Of a DNA stretch of 64,000 bases, positions 34,665 to 43,373 are shown piece by piece. Under the pieces are notes generated by a model, which saw only the letters and a list, made by a program, of their open reading frames with translations, was not told the DNA's origin and made no database searches. The stretch comes from an uncultured Blautia sp. (GTDB lineage Bacteria > Bacillota > Clostridia > Lachnospirales > Lachnospiraceae): positions 1-64,000 of the forward strand of contig UQCM01000004.1 in assembly GCA_900539525.1 (NCBI GenBank), in the 5' to 3' direction. Positions within the stretch are counted from its first letter, which is position 1. Each line of letters opens with the position of its first letter. Both the position numbers and the translations under genes were made by a program.

Positions 34665-35498
34665 TCATCGTTGTTCATCCATCCCACTGCTTTGCCGGAT
34701 CAGCAAATCCATCGCTGCTGTCTTCCTCTTATCTGAAAGTCCATAGAATGTCAATGCATTCTCCCAGGTCACCTGCTCTGCTTTCTCCCTGGATACTCCT
34801 TTGAGCTGTGCGATCATCTCCAGTACATAGGAGATCATCGGTGAGGAATTCCTCTTCCCGCGAAACGGCACCGGCGCCAGATACGGGCAGTCCGTCTCCA
34901 CCAGGATCCGGTCCAGAGGCACATACTCTACCACCTCTTTCAGTATTCTGGCATTTTTAAAGGTCACGACACCTCCGACGCCCAGATAATATCCCAGGTT
35001 CAGATAATCCCGTGCCATTTCCCTGGAACCGGAGTAGCAGTGGATCACACCCCCGGTGCTTCCCGCATGCTCCGCCTTCATGATGTCAAAGGTATCCTTT
35101 GCCGCTTCCCGGCTGTGGATAATGACCGGAAGATCCACCTCTTTCGCCAGCGCCAGCTGACGGATAAACCATTCCTTCTGCTGCTCTCTGGGGTTCTTGT
35201 CCCAGTAATAATCAAGGCCGATCTCGCCAACCGCCACGATCTTCTCTCTGCCGCACAGCTTTCGCAGTTCCTCCATGACCTGATCGTTTAACTGATCCAC
35301 ATGATCGGGATGGATCCCCACCGCTCCATAGACAAAGGGATACGTTTCTGCCAGAGCCGCCGTATCCCGGACGCCCCGCAGGCTGGCTCCCACATTTACG
35401 ATAGCCCCCACGCCTGCGGCCTGCATTCCTCCAAGCAGTTCCTCTCTGTCCCCGTCAAATGCCTCATCATCGTAATGGGCATGGCTGTCAAATATCAT
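34665..35498 (-). CDS. tatD: TatD family metal-dependent DNase
   Basis: A 277-residue amidohydrolase-fold hydrolase (TatD/YcfH). The metal ligands are in FDSHAHYDDEAF (His6, His8), VGEIGLDYYWD (Glu), VIIHSREA, IHCYSGS and VETDCPYL. It sits with metG and rsmA as in most Firmicutes; TatD proteins show 3'-5' DNase activity, though their main role is not settled. CTAGGAGGTCCT precedes the ATG, overlapping the end of metG, whose stop is eight bases upstream. Confidence 0.95.
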   Translation of the reverse strand: MIFDSHAHYDDEAFDGDREELLGGMQAAGVGAIVNVGASLRGVRDTAALAETYPFVYGAVGIHPDHVDQLNDQVMEELRKLCGREKIVAVGEIGLDYYWDKNPREQQKEWFIRQLALAKEVDLPVIIHSREAAKDTFDIMKAEHAGSTGGVIHCYSGSREMARDYLNLGYYLGVGGVVTFKNARILKEVVEYVPLDRILVETDCPYLAPVPFRGKRNSSPMISYVLEMIAQLKGVSREKAEQVTWENALTFYGLSDKRKTAAMDLLIRQSSGMDEQR

Positions 35499-35506
35499 AG
35501 GACCTC

Positions 35507-37456
35507 CTAGCAGATCTCTGCGCCTGACGGCATCTTCTTCTCCGGTACCATCAGGGACAGTTCCCCGTTCTCATCCTCTGCACAGAGCAGCATTCCCTCG
35601 GAGAGAACACCTGCCAGCTTCGCCGGCTTTAAGTTCACCAGTACCATGACCTTCTTGCCTACCATCTCCTCGGCACTGTAGTGGGATTTGATACCGGATA
35701 CGATCTGTTTTACCTGGCTTCCGATCTTCACCTGGGAGCAGAGCAGCTTTCTGGATTTCTTCACTTCCTCACAGGCAATGATCTCACCTACCTGGAACTG
35801 CAGCTTCCCGAAATCCTCAAACGTGATCTCCTCTTTCGGCTCGATATCGATCACCGGCTCTTCCGGCTTCTCCTCTTCCTGCGGCTTATGCAGCTCCTCC
35901 ACCTTTGCCAGGACTTCTTTTACATCCTGGCGTGCAAAGAGGATCTCCGGCTGATCGGTTATCTTGCTGCCGGACACATAGTGGCCCCAGGTTTCCATGT
36001 CGGAAAGGCTTCTCTTTTCTGCATGGAGCTGTGCCAGGATCTTCTCTGAGGTCTCAGGCATAAAGGATTCCAGAAGTGCGGCACCGATGGAAATTCCCTC
36101 TACCAGATTGTAGAGAACGGTCGCCAGACGGTCTTTCTTTGTCTCATCCTTCGCCAGTGCCCACGGCATCGTCTCGTCGATATATTTGTTGCAGCGTTTA
36201 AACAGGGTGAAGATCTCTGTAATGGCATCGGCTACACGCAGATCATCCATTTTGGCAGCTACCTTCTTCGGTGTCTCCAGCGCCACCGCTTTGAGATCCT
36301 CATCCACCGGCTCCGTGATACCCTGATCTGCCACCACACCGCCGAAGTATTTATTGGACATGGAAATGGTACGGTTGACCAGATTTCCCAGTGTGTTGGC
36401 CAGGTCAGAGTTCATTCGCTCTACCATCAGCTCCCAGGAGATCACACCGTCATTTTCAAACGGCATCTCATGGAGCACGAAGTAACGCACCGCATCCACA
36501 CCAAAGAAATCCACCAGCTCATCCGCGTAAAGCACATTTCCTTTGGACTTGCTCATCTTGCCGTCGCCCTGCAGCAGCCACGGATGTCCGAATACCTGCT
36601 TCGGCAGCGGAAGATCCAGTGCCATCAGGAAGATCGGCCAGTAGATCGTATGGAAGCGGATGATGTCCTTGCCGATCAGATGCAGATCCGCGGGCCAGTT
36701 TTTGTTAAACAGCTCTGTGCTGTTTCCGTCACAGTCATAGCCGATACCGGTGATGTAGTTGGTCAGCGCATCCAGCCATACATAGGTGACATGCTTCGGA
36801 TCAAAGTCAACCGGAATCCCCCAGGTAAAGGAGGTTCTGGATACGCACAGATCCTGCAGTCCCGGGAGCAGGAAGTTGTTCATCATCTCATTCTTCCTGG
36901 AAACCGGCTGGATAAACTCCGGATGGGTATTGATATGCTCGATCAGGCGGTCTGCATATTTGCTCATTTTGAAGAAATATGCCTCTTCCTTCGCAGGCTG
37001 TACCTCTCTGCCGCAGTCCGGACATTTTCCGTCCACCAGCTGAGATTCCGTAAAGAAGGACTCGCAGGGTGTACAGTACATTCCCTCATAATAGCCCTTA
37101 TAGATGTCTCCCTGATCATACAGCTTCTTGAAGATCTTCTGCACCTGCTTCTCGTGATCCACATCGGTCGTGCGGATGAACTTGTCATAGGAGGTGTTCA
37201 TCAGATCCCAGATCCTTTTGATGTCGCCTGCTACATTGTCGACAAATTCCTTCGGGGAAATGCCGGCTTCCGCCGCTTTCAGCTCGATCTTCTGTCCGTG
37301 CTCATCGGTTCCTGTCTGGAAAAAGACATCATATCCCTGCTGTCTCTTAAATCTCGCAATGCTGTCCGCCAGCACGATCTCATAGGTATTTCCAATATGC
37401 GGCTTGCCCGATGTATAGGCAATCGCCGTAGTCATATAAAACTTTTTGTTGTCCAT
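35507..37456 (-). CDS. metG: Methionyl-tRNA synthetase
   Basis: MetG charges tRNA-Met. The 649-residue protein has the HIGH-type signature as PHIGNTYE (about 20-27), a zinc knuckle (CTPCESFF...CPDCGRE), the KMSKSKGN loop and a C-terminal tRNA-binding (EMAP/Trbp111-like) domain (about 540-649, FEDFGKLQFQVGEI). The domain order is that of Bacillus-type MetS. AGGAAGGACGAAAC precedes the ATG. It lies 57 bases after thrS and eight before tatD, probably one transcript. No T-box leader is seen in the short gap. Confidence 0.97.
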   Translation of the reverse strand: MDNKKFYMTTAIAYTSGKPHIGNTYEIVLADSIARFKRQQGYDVFFQTGTDEHGQKIELKAAEAGISPKEFVDNVAGDIKRIWDLMNTSYDKFIRTTDVDHEKQVQKIFKKLYDQGDIYKGYYEGMYCTPCESFFTESQLVDGKCPDCGREVQPAKEEAYFFKMSKYADRLIEHINTHPEFIQPVSRKNEMMNNFLLPGLQDLCVSRTSFTWGIPVDFDPKHVTYVWLDALTNYITGIGYDCDGNSTELFNKNWPADLHLIGKDIIRFHTIYWPIFLMALDLPLPKQVFGHPWLLQGDGKMSKSKGNVLYADELVDFFGVDAVRYFVLHEMPFENDGVISWELMVERMNSDLANTLGNLVNRTISMSNKYFGGVVADQGITEPVDEDLKAVALETPKKVAAKMDDLRVADAITEIFTLFKRCNKYIDETMPWALAKDETKKDRLATVLYNLVEGISIGAALLESFMPETSEKILAQLHAEKRSLSDMETWGHYVSGSKITDQPEILFARQDVKEVLAKVEELHKPQEEEKPEEPVIDIEPKEEITFEDFGKLQFQVGEIIACEEVKKSRKLLCSQVKIGSQVKQIVSGIKSHYSAEEMVGKKVMVLVNLKPAKLAGVLSEGMLLCAEDENGELSLMVPEKKMPSGAEIC

Positions 37457-37513
37457 GTTTCGTCCTTCCTTTATCTCACGGAACAGCCACCCGTTTCTCA
37501 GTGACTGCCGCCT

Positions 37514-39472
37514 TTATTTCTGCTCTTCCACTTCGATCTTTCTGATCTTTTTCGTGCGGATCTCCTCGCAGATCTCATTGATAAATACATCCAGGGATTT
37601 CTGTCCCTCATCGCCCAGATAACGGCTTCTGACGGAAACGACTCCCTCCTCTTCTTCCTTAGCGCCGACAACCAGCATATACGGTACACGCTCCAGACGT
37701 GCCTCGCGGATCTTGTAGCCCATCTTCTCGGAACGCTGATCCACGGAGCAGCGGATGCCGTTCTCCTTTAACTTCGCCTCCACCTGGGCTGCATAGGCGT
37801 GGAATTTCTCAGAGATCGGGATCACGCGGACCTGTTCCGGACACAGCCAGGTCGGGAAAAGTCCTGCATACTTCTCGATCAGCCATGCAAGCGTTCTCTC
37901 ATAGCATCCCATAGAGGTACGGTGAATGATGTACGGACGCTTCTTCTCTCCGTTCTCATCAATAAAATACATATCAAACTGCTCTGCCAGCAGGGCATCC
38001 CACTGGATTGTGATCATCGTATCTTCTTTTCCGTAGACATTCTTCGCATTGATATCTACCTTCGGTCCGTAGAAGGCTGCCTCACCCACATCCTCGGTAA
38101 ACGGGATATTCAGCTCCTGCAGCATGGTACGGATATGGCCCTCGGTCTCTTCCCATACCTCCGGCTCACCGATATACTTCTCTCTGTTCTCCGGATCCCA
38201 TTTGGACAGATGATAAGTCACATCCTCCTCGACGCCAAGAACCTGCAGGCAGTACTGTGCCAGTGCGATACAGTCCTTAAATTCCTTAACCATCTGATCC
38301 GGGCGCACGATCAGGTGTCCCTCGGAGATGGTGAACTGACGCACACGGGTCAGACCATGCATCTCACCGGAGTCCTCGTTCCGGAACAGGGTGGATGTCT
38401 CGCCATAGCGAAGCGGCAGGTCACGGTAGCTGTGCTGCTCTGCCTTGTATACATAATACTGGAACGGACAGGTCATCGGACGCAGCGCAAATACTTCCTT
38501 GTCCTTCTCCTCATCTCCCAGTACGAACATACCGTCCTTGTAGTGATCCCAGTGACCGGAAATCTTGTAAAGATCGCTCTTTGCCATCAGCGGAGTCTTT
38601 GTCCTGACATAACCTCTCTTTGCTTCCTCATCCTCGATCCAGCGCTGCAGCTCCTGCAGCATGATCACACCGTTTGGCATCAGCAGCGGAAGTCCCTGGC
38701 CGATCACATCTACCGTCGTAAAGATCTTCATCTCACGACCCAGCTTGTTGTGGTCACGCTTCTTTGCCTCCTCCATCTGTTCCAGATGCGCCTTCAGCTC
38801 CTCCTTGGAAGCGTAAGCCGTTCCATAGATACGGGTGAGCATGTGATTCTTCTCGCTTCCTCTCCAGTATGCGCCTGAGGAAGAGAGCAGCTTAAAGGCC
38901 TTTACACCCTTGGTGCTCATCAGATGCGGTCCTGCACACAGATCGGTCCAGTCGCCCTGGGAATAGAAGGAAATCTCCGCATCCTCTGGAAGATCCTCGA
39001 TCAGTTCTACTTTATATGGTTCATTTTTTTCCTTAAAATATGCGATTGCCTCTTCTCTGGACTTTGTGAAGCGCTCGATCTTTGCACCCTTCTTGATGAT
39101 CTTCTTCATCTCTTTTTCAAGCTCGTCCAGATCCTCTCTGGAGAACGGTGCACATTCAAAATCATAATAAAAACCGGTATCGATCGACGGTCCGATGGCT
39201 ACCTTCGCATCCGGACGCAGCTTCTGCACAGCCTCTGCCAGAACATGGGAAGCCGTATGGCGAAGCGCTGCCAGCCCCTTCTCATCCTTTGCGGTGAGAA
39301 TATTTACCTCACAGTCGCCATCTACAACTGTACGCAGATCCACGACCTCTCCGTTTACCTCACCTGCACAGGCTGCACGTGCCAGTCCCTCGCTGATATC
39401 ATATGCAATGTCGATCACAGATTTTGCTTCTGCGTATTCTTTCTTTGATCCGTCTTTTAATGTAATGATCAT
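37514..39472 (-). CDS. thrS: Threonyl-tRNA synthetase
   Basis: ThrRS (652 residues) charges tRNA-Thr and edits mischarged serine. Domains: TGS (about 1-62), the editing domain with HTASHVLAEAV (HxxxH, about 70-80), the class II core with FRNEDSGEMHGLTRVRQFTI, and the anticodon domain at the C-terminus (about 540-652). The start is put at the ATG at 39472, which gives the family N-terminus MIITLKDGS and seven bases after AAGGAG; the ATG six bases upstream is too close to it. A promoter is visible; no T-box (no AGGGTGG-type sequence) was found in the 120-base leader. Confidence 0.97.
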   Translation of the reverse strand: MIITLKDGSKKEYAEAKSVIDIAYDISEGLARAACAGEVNGEVVDLRTVVDGDCEVNILTAKDEKGLAALRHTASHVLAEAVQKLRPDAKVAIGPSIDTGFYYDFECAPFSREDLDELEKEMKKIIKKGAKIERFTKSREEAIAYFKEKNEPYKVELIEDLPEDAEISFYSQGDWTDLCAGPHLMSTKGVKAFKLLSSSGAYWRGSEKNHMLTRIYGTAYASKEELKAHLEQMEEAKKRDHNKLGREMKIFTTVDVIGQGLPLLMPNGVIMLQELQRWIEDEEAKRGYVRTKTPLMAKSDLYKISGHWDHYKDGMFVLGDEEKDKEVFALRPMTCPFQYYVYKAEQHSYRDLPLRYGETSTLFRNEDSGEMHGLTRVRQFTISEGHLIVRPDQMVKEFKDCIALAQYCLQVLGVEEDVTYHLSKWDPENREKYIGEPEVWEETEGHIRTMLQELNIPFTEDVGEAAFYGPKVDINAKNVYGKEDTMITIQWDALLAEQFDMYFIDENGEKKRPYIIHRTSMGCYERTLAWLIEKYAGLFPTWLCPEQVRVIPISEKFHAYAAQVEAKLKENGIRCSVDQRSEKMGYKIREARLERVPYMLVVGAKEEEEGVVSVRSRYLGDEGQKSLDVFINEICEEIRTKKIRKIEVEEQK

Positions 39473-39592
39473 TTTCATTCTCCTTATCTATACTTTTAAC
39501 CGGGTCAGAAACCTTTCCTGCATTTCTGCCCTGTTGCAGCTTTATGGCTCAGCAGACAGACAGATCGGGCTGCCCTCTGCTTTATTTTCTAA

Positions 39593-39621
39593 ATTATATC
39601 CCTAAATCCCATCATCCGCAA
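39593..39621 (-). promoter_or_regulatory. thrS promoter
   Basis: On the minus strand, TTGCGG (39616-39621), a 17-base spacer and TATAAT (39593-39598) lie about 120 bases before the thrS start. An R2 copy lies just upstream. Confidence 0.7.
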
Positions 39622-39633
39622 CAAATTTTTGGT

Positions 39634-39797
39634 GATGCCAGGGTCAAAAGGTCGTGATTTTCATGCTTGCATGAAAAATCACGACATTGGGACCCGCTAA
39701 ACATGAGAAAGTAGCCATTTTTCGAAGAAAAATGAGCGGATTTCGAATGTTTTTCGGATTTTGGGAGCGCGGGAGCGCGGAAAAATCCGAAGGCATC
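39634..39797 (+). repeat. R2 repeat, full copy b
   Basis: The copy is nearly identical to copy a (26423-26585), with GATGCC/GGCATC ends. The first hairpin is GTCGTG...CACGAC here against GTCATG...CATGAC in copy a: both arms changed together. The third hairpin has GGGAGCGCGGGAGCGCGGAA in the middle. Confidence 0.92.
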
Positions 39798-39799
39798 AA

Positions 39800-39821
39800 G
39801 GGGTCAAATACTTTTGACCCC
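39800..39821 (-). terminator. Hairpin at the end of the phosphoesterase gene
   Basis: GGGGTCAAA and TTTGACCCC form a 9-bp perfect stem with a 4-base loop, directly after the R2 copy and 4 bases from the phosphoesterase stop. It has no long T-run, so it is a weak terminator candidate. Confidence 0.5.
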
Positions 39822-39825
39822 AACA

Positions 39826-40431
39826 TTAACTGAAATCTTCACTCCCGTATTCAAACACATATCTCTCGTACGCATTGATCACATGTGTATCGCCGTATTT
39901 ATCGTAGCGTTTGCACCGTCCATAGTTCAGATGCATATGCCCGTGAATGAAGTACTTCGGCCTGTATTTGTCCAGAAGCTTCAGAAATACGCGGAATCCC
40001 TGGTGCGGCAGATCTCTTCCGTCATTCAGCTGATAGGCCGGAGCATGCGTAAGGAGGATATCAAACCCTCTCTTACGAAACAGTGAAAACCACAGACGGT
40101 GCACCCGGCGGTTCATCTCACTGTCCGTGTACTGATGATTTCCCGGCCGGTAACGCATGGAGCCCCCCAGCCCCAGGATCCGTATTCCTTCATATTCATA
40201 GATCTGATCTTCAATGCAGATGCAGCCCTCCGGCGGCTTTTTTTCATATTTATCATCATGGTTTCCATGAACATACAGAACCGGCGCTTTGGCAAGGGTG
40301 ACCAGAAAGGATAAATATTCAGGATCCAGATCCCCCGCTGAAAGGATCAGATCGATCCCCTTCAGCTTTTCCCGGTCAAAATAGTCCCACAGATATTTTG
40401 ACTCTTCATCAGCAATTACAAGAATTTTCAT
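39826..40431 (-). CDS. Calcineurin-like metallophosphoesterase
   Basis: A 201-residue single-domain phosphoesterase. Metal ligands are seen in the order expected: an N-terminal LVIADEES where DxH is replaced by DEE, LILSAGDLD (GD), LYVHGNHDDKYE (GNHD), LLTHAPAY and IHGHMHLNYG (GHxH). The substrate is not known; relatives act on nucleotides or phosphoproteins. The altered first metal motif is unusual. GAGAGGG precedes the ATG. It is separated from the upstream BMP gene by 24 bases, so the two are probably co-transcribed. Confidence 0.88.
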   Translation of the reverse strand: MKILVIADEESKYLWDYFDREKLKGIDLILSAGDLDPEYLSFLVTLAKAPVLYVHGNHDDKYEKKPPEGCICIEDQIYEYEGIRILGLGGSMRYRPGNHQYTDSEMNRRVHRLWFSLFRKRGFDILLTHAPAYQLNDGRDLPHQGFRVFLKLLDKYRPKYFIHGHMHLNYGRCKRYDKYGDTHVINAYERYVFEYGSEDFS

Positions 40432-40455
40432 AAGCAGATACCCTCTCCCAGTATG

Positions 40456-42360
40456 TTACAGTCCCTGCAGGGCTACGACAGGCTTTGCACTCTCTACAAG
40501 CTCCTCCACATCCGGAATGGAGCCGATGACATTTTCCGCAAGCCAGTCCATTGTGATGATCTCCTCGGGAGTGAGTACTCTGTCCGTTTCCTTCTGAACA
40601 AGTCCCTTCTGCGAGTACAGGACTCCAGAGAAGGGATTGAAATCGCCTCTGCATATCGTTTCCTTCAGCAGATCCACCAGACGCTCCGTACCGATAGGAA
40701 GATGATGGGAACAGATGACATCTACGATCCCTGCAGACATTCCCCACCAGTAGTTCAGTCCTTTCGTCACCTCTGAGGCATCATCGTATTTCCATGAGCC
40801 GTCCATAATATTCCAGATCATCTGCTCATAGAATTTTCCCCAGTGCCATACCGGCATGGCCAGATTCCACGGACGTTCCCTGTCCGCCTGATAGAGCCCG
40901 AACTCTCTGTTCGGACTGCCCGGAACAATATTATCCTGCCCTGAAACATAGCGGATATGATTTTCTGTAAAGCTTTTCATCACATCATGCTCCTTCAGGG
41001 TAGACCACTCCAGATAGATCTTTGCCCTGGGATTGACCATCTTGGCACCCAGCGCAAAGGCATTGATATTTGCCATCATGCCGACAATCGGATAATTAGC
41101 CACATATCCGATCCTGCCGTTTTCAGACATGGCACCTGCGATCGCTCCCATCAGAAATTTCGGTTCATACATCCTTGCATAGTAAGTACGGATATACCTG
41201 TGTGAAGTGTTCAGCGAACAGTTCAGGATCTTCACCTCCGGATGATCGATCGCCGCCTTTAAGCTGGCCTTCAGAAGCAATGGAGATGTGGTAAAGATCA
41301 GATTGCTTCCTTCTGCAATGGCTGTTTCGAGCAGCTCATCTGCATTTTCTTCTGTAGCATTTTCGTAATATCCTGTACTGATCTGTTCCGGAAATCTCTG
41401 CTGCAGGTGCATCCGTCCCAGCTCATGGGCATAGGTCCATCCGGATGTTTTTGCTGTCTTCTCATGAATAAACATTACCTTCTGATTCTGTGTCCCGGTC
41501 GGGAGCAGACGTGCAAAGATATTTTTTTTGATTTCTTTCTCTTCCGGCGGATCCATCTGAAGCTCTACCGACTGATCGGTCCGCAGAAGCTGGAATTCAT
41601 CCCAGGATTTCGCCAGCTTTTCATTCAGCTCTGCCGTGGTCATTTCCTTTACTGTCTGGTAATCATAAAGCTCAATAAAGGATAAAAATGCATCTCCGGG
41701 GAGCACATCCAGCTTTTTACCGCCCTTCGCCTCGTATGCAGCAGAAAAACGGGTATAAGCGGAGCTGAAATCCATCTTATCGTCATCCGTCCAGACTTCA
41801 TCCGGCCGTTTTCCGATCAGATACTGCAGCTTTGCAAAGCTGCCCTCCTGGGAAAACCAGATATAGTTCACGCCCGACAGACTGTAAAAGTCCATAAACT
41901 CATAATAAATCTGTGTTTCTCTGTCATCGGAGCGGGGCGGCACGATCCGCGTCACGTTTCCAAGCACCGAGACGGCACCCAGATACTTCAGAACGCTGAC
42001 CCTCTTATTTCCTTCTTCAATATAGAATCTATTCATAAATTCGTAAGCCTTGACAGGCTCCCGGATTCCTTCATCCATATGTGCTCTGTACAGATCCACC
42101 CATTTCATGGCAAATTCTGTGTTTTCTTTTAATAATGGATAAAAATTTTTACTGAAGGCAGAGCTTCTGCCGGCCGTCTTTGTGCCGACGATCAATTCTG
42201 CCGGAATCTGTACCAGTCCAAGAGGGATTCCGGCAGACGCGGATATATTTTTTTCCTTCAGAATATCGTCAAGAACTTCCGGACATCCTCCTTCCTTTTT
42301 CCCGTGACGATAGGCTTTTTCGTAAACTGCGAGTGCTTCATTTGCTGTTGTAACTGACAT
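40456..42360 (-). CDS. Cytoplasmic ParB-like / BMP-domain fusion protein
   Basis: A 634-residue protein without a signal peptide or lipobox. Its N-terminal part (about 45-160) has ParB/sulfiredoxin-like features: VQIPAELIVGTKTAGRS, then the EGNKRVSVLKYLGAV core. Its C-terminal part (about 295-600) resembles the BMP/PnrA/Med substrate-binding fold (KVMFIHEKTAKTSGWTYAH, YENATEENADELL, GRIGYVANYPIVGMMANINAFALGAK). BMP proteins usually bind nucleosides outside the cell; here the fold would work inside, perhaps as a nucleoside or nucleotide sensor. Function is unknown. GAGGAAAGGCG precedes the ATG. The metallophosphoesterase gene follows at 24 bases. Confidence 0.8.
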   Translation of the reverse strand: MSVTTANEALAVYEKAYRHGKKEGGCPEVLDDILKEKNISASAGIPLGLVQIPAELIVGTKTAGRSSAFSKNFYPLLKENTEFAMKWVDLYRAHMDEGIREPVKAYEFMNRFYIEEGNKRVSVLKYLGAVSVLGNVTRIVPPRSDDRETQIYYEFMDFYSLSGVNYIWFSQEGSFAKLQYLIGKRPDEVWTDDDKMDFSSAYTRFSAAYEAKGGKKLDVLPGDAFLSFIELYDYQTVKEMTTAELNEKLAKSWDEFQLLRTDQSVELQMDPPEEKEIKKNIFARLLPTGTQNQKVMFIHEKTAKTSGWTYAHELGRMHLQQRFPEQISTGYYENATEENADELLETAIAEGSNLIFTTSPLLLKASLKAAIDHPEVKILNCSLNTSHRYIRTYYARMYEPKFLMGAIAGAMSENGRIGYVANYPIVGMMANINAFALGAKMVNPRAKIYLEWSTLKEHDVMKSFTENHIRYVSGQDNIVPGSPNREFGLYQADRERPWNLAMPVWHWGKFYEQMIWNIMDGSWKYDDASEVTKGLNYWWGMSAGIVDVICSHHLPIGTERLVDLLKETICRGDFNPFSGVLYSQKGLVQKETDRVLTPEEIITMDWLAENVIGSIPDVEELVESAKPVVALQGL

Positions 42361-42414
42361 CGCCTTTCCTCCTCATATATATTTTTCCGTTTTCACAGAT
42401 ACAAAACTGATTTA

Positions 42415-42446
42415 CGGATTGTTCCGCGCACAGCGCTCCCACAATC
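42415..42446 (-). repeat. R2-type inner hairpin, single
   Basis: GATTGT and ACAATC pair around GCGC/GCGC, with the unpaired GGGAG/GGAA-type bases of the third R2 hairpin. The outer stem sequence differs from the other copies but pairing is kept. It lies in the leader of the BMP-fusion gene. Confidence 0.6.
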
Positions 42447-42455
42447 AAAACTATG

Positions 42456-42495
42456 CTTAGGACTCATCGAGTACCTAAGCATAGTTTACGAAAAC
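42456..42495. repeat. Perfect 14-bp inverted repeat upstream of the BMP-fusion gene
   Basis: AAACTATGCTTAGG and CCTAAGCATAGTTT are perfectly paired with a 12-base loop. On the minus strand it overlaps a possible promoter (TTGCAT, 17 bases, TAAACT), so it is either an operator or a leader hairpin. The rest of the gap 42361-42704 is an R2-like hairpin and R3 copy c. Confidence 0.75.
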
Positions 42496-42549
42496 CCAAT
42501 ATAAAATGCAACCTTCTTTTCTCTTTTACCTGTCAAAGAATTAACAGTG

Positions 42550-42703
42550 TTACTATTCACACGTCAGCCAATTCGAGATGTTTTCTGTGAGTGTAGCGAA
42601 GCGAAAGTCACGTAAAAACCCGAGAGTAGCAGCGCGATATGATGCAGAATGCATCATATCTGTGCATCGCGAAGCGTGTTACTGGTCACGGAGTGAACAG
42701 TAA
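42550..42703 (+). repeat. R3 repeat copy c, full length (154 bp)
   Basis: This is the one full-length R3 copy: TTACTATTCAC at the left and GTGAACAGTAA at the right are imperfect terminal inverted repeats. Inside are a GTGAGTGTAGCGAAGCG block, a strong hairpin GATATGATGCA / TGCATCATATC, and GCATCGCGAAGCGTGTT. It ends one base before the carbonic anhydrase stop codon. Confidence 0.9.
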
Positions 42704-42704
42704 T

Positions 42705-43250
42705 TTAGCAGTCAATCACCCGCAGCTCTCCTGTGACGGAATCCATGACAAACCCCTGAATTCTTACATCCTTTGGCATCAGCGGATGCTTCTTCAGACT
42801 GCCGACCGTCGTTTTTACCGATTCCTCTACACTCTCAAATCCGCCCAGCCATTCTTCCAGGCGGATGCCGCTGTGACGGATGATGTCGATGTGCTCACTG
42901 GAAATTCCCCTCTTTTTCAGAGAATCAAGCAGCTCTCCTCCATCCATTCCCTGTACGCCGCAGTCTGTGTGGCCGATCACCATGACCTCCTCCACGCCCA
43001 GCTCCAGAATCGCCACCAGCAGACTCCTGACCACACTTCCGTATGGATGCGTAATGACGCCGCCGGCATTTTTGATGATCTTCGCATCTCCGTTTCTGAT
43101 CCCCAGTGCGGCAGGAAGCAATTCCGTAAGCCGGGTATCCATACAGGTGAGGATCGCCAGCTTCTTGTCCGGATATTTGCTCGTCTGATACGGCTCATAG
43201 GATCTGTTCTCCACAAATTTCTTATTGTACTGTAAAATACTTTCAATCAT
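42705..43250 (-). CDS. Beta-class carbonic anhydrase
   Basis: A 181-residue zinc enzyme interconverting CO2 and bicarbonate. The zinc and catalytic residues are Cys36, Asp38 and Arg40 (LTCMDTRL) and His94 and Cys97 (GHTDCG). The length and motifs suit the short bacterial beta-CA group. GGGGTGGAAGC precedes the ATG. It has its own strong promoter starting just inside the 123-base gap after the ABC permease gene, so it is probably a separate unit. Its stop codon is one base from an R3 element. Confidence 0.95.
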   Translation of the reverse strand: MIESILQYNKKFVENRSYEPYQTSKYPDKKLAILTCMDTRLTELLPAALGIRNGDAKIIKNAGGVITHPYGSVVRSLLVAILELGVEEVMVIGHTDCGVQGMDGGELLDSLKKRGISSEHIDIIRHSGIRLEEWLGGFESVEESVKTTVGSLKKHPLMPKDVRIQGFVMDSVTGELRVIDC

Positions 43251-43335
43251 GCTTCCACCCCTTTTTATCCTTTAGTAACAGTAAACTTGCACGGTCTGCT
43301 TTTTCATTTTGCTGCTGTTCTGAAGGGTTATTCAC

Positions 43336-43364
43336 ATTATAAAAAATTATGTGGTGAAATGCAA
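43336..43364 (-). promoter_or_regulatory. Carbonic anhydrase promoter
   Basis: On the minus strand, TTGCAT (43359-43364), 17 bases and TATAAT (43336-43341) form a near-consensus promoter about 85 bases before the carbonic anhydrase start. It begins 10 bases after the permease stop. An imperfect palindrome TTCACA...TGGTGAA overlaps it. Confidence 0.8.
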
Positions 43365-43373
43365 GTGATATGG

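Noticed and set aside
37799..38878. Plus-strand open frame of 359 codons
   Set aside because: Antisense shadow of thrS with no start signals.
39479..39630. Possible T-box leader for thrS
   Set aside because: The 120-base leader has a promoter, but no T-box sequence (AGGGTGGNACCGCG type) and no terminator/antiterminator pair.
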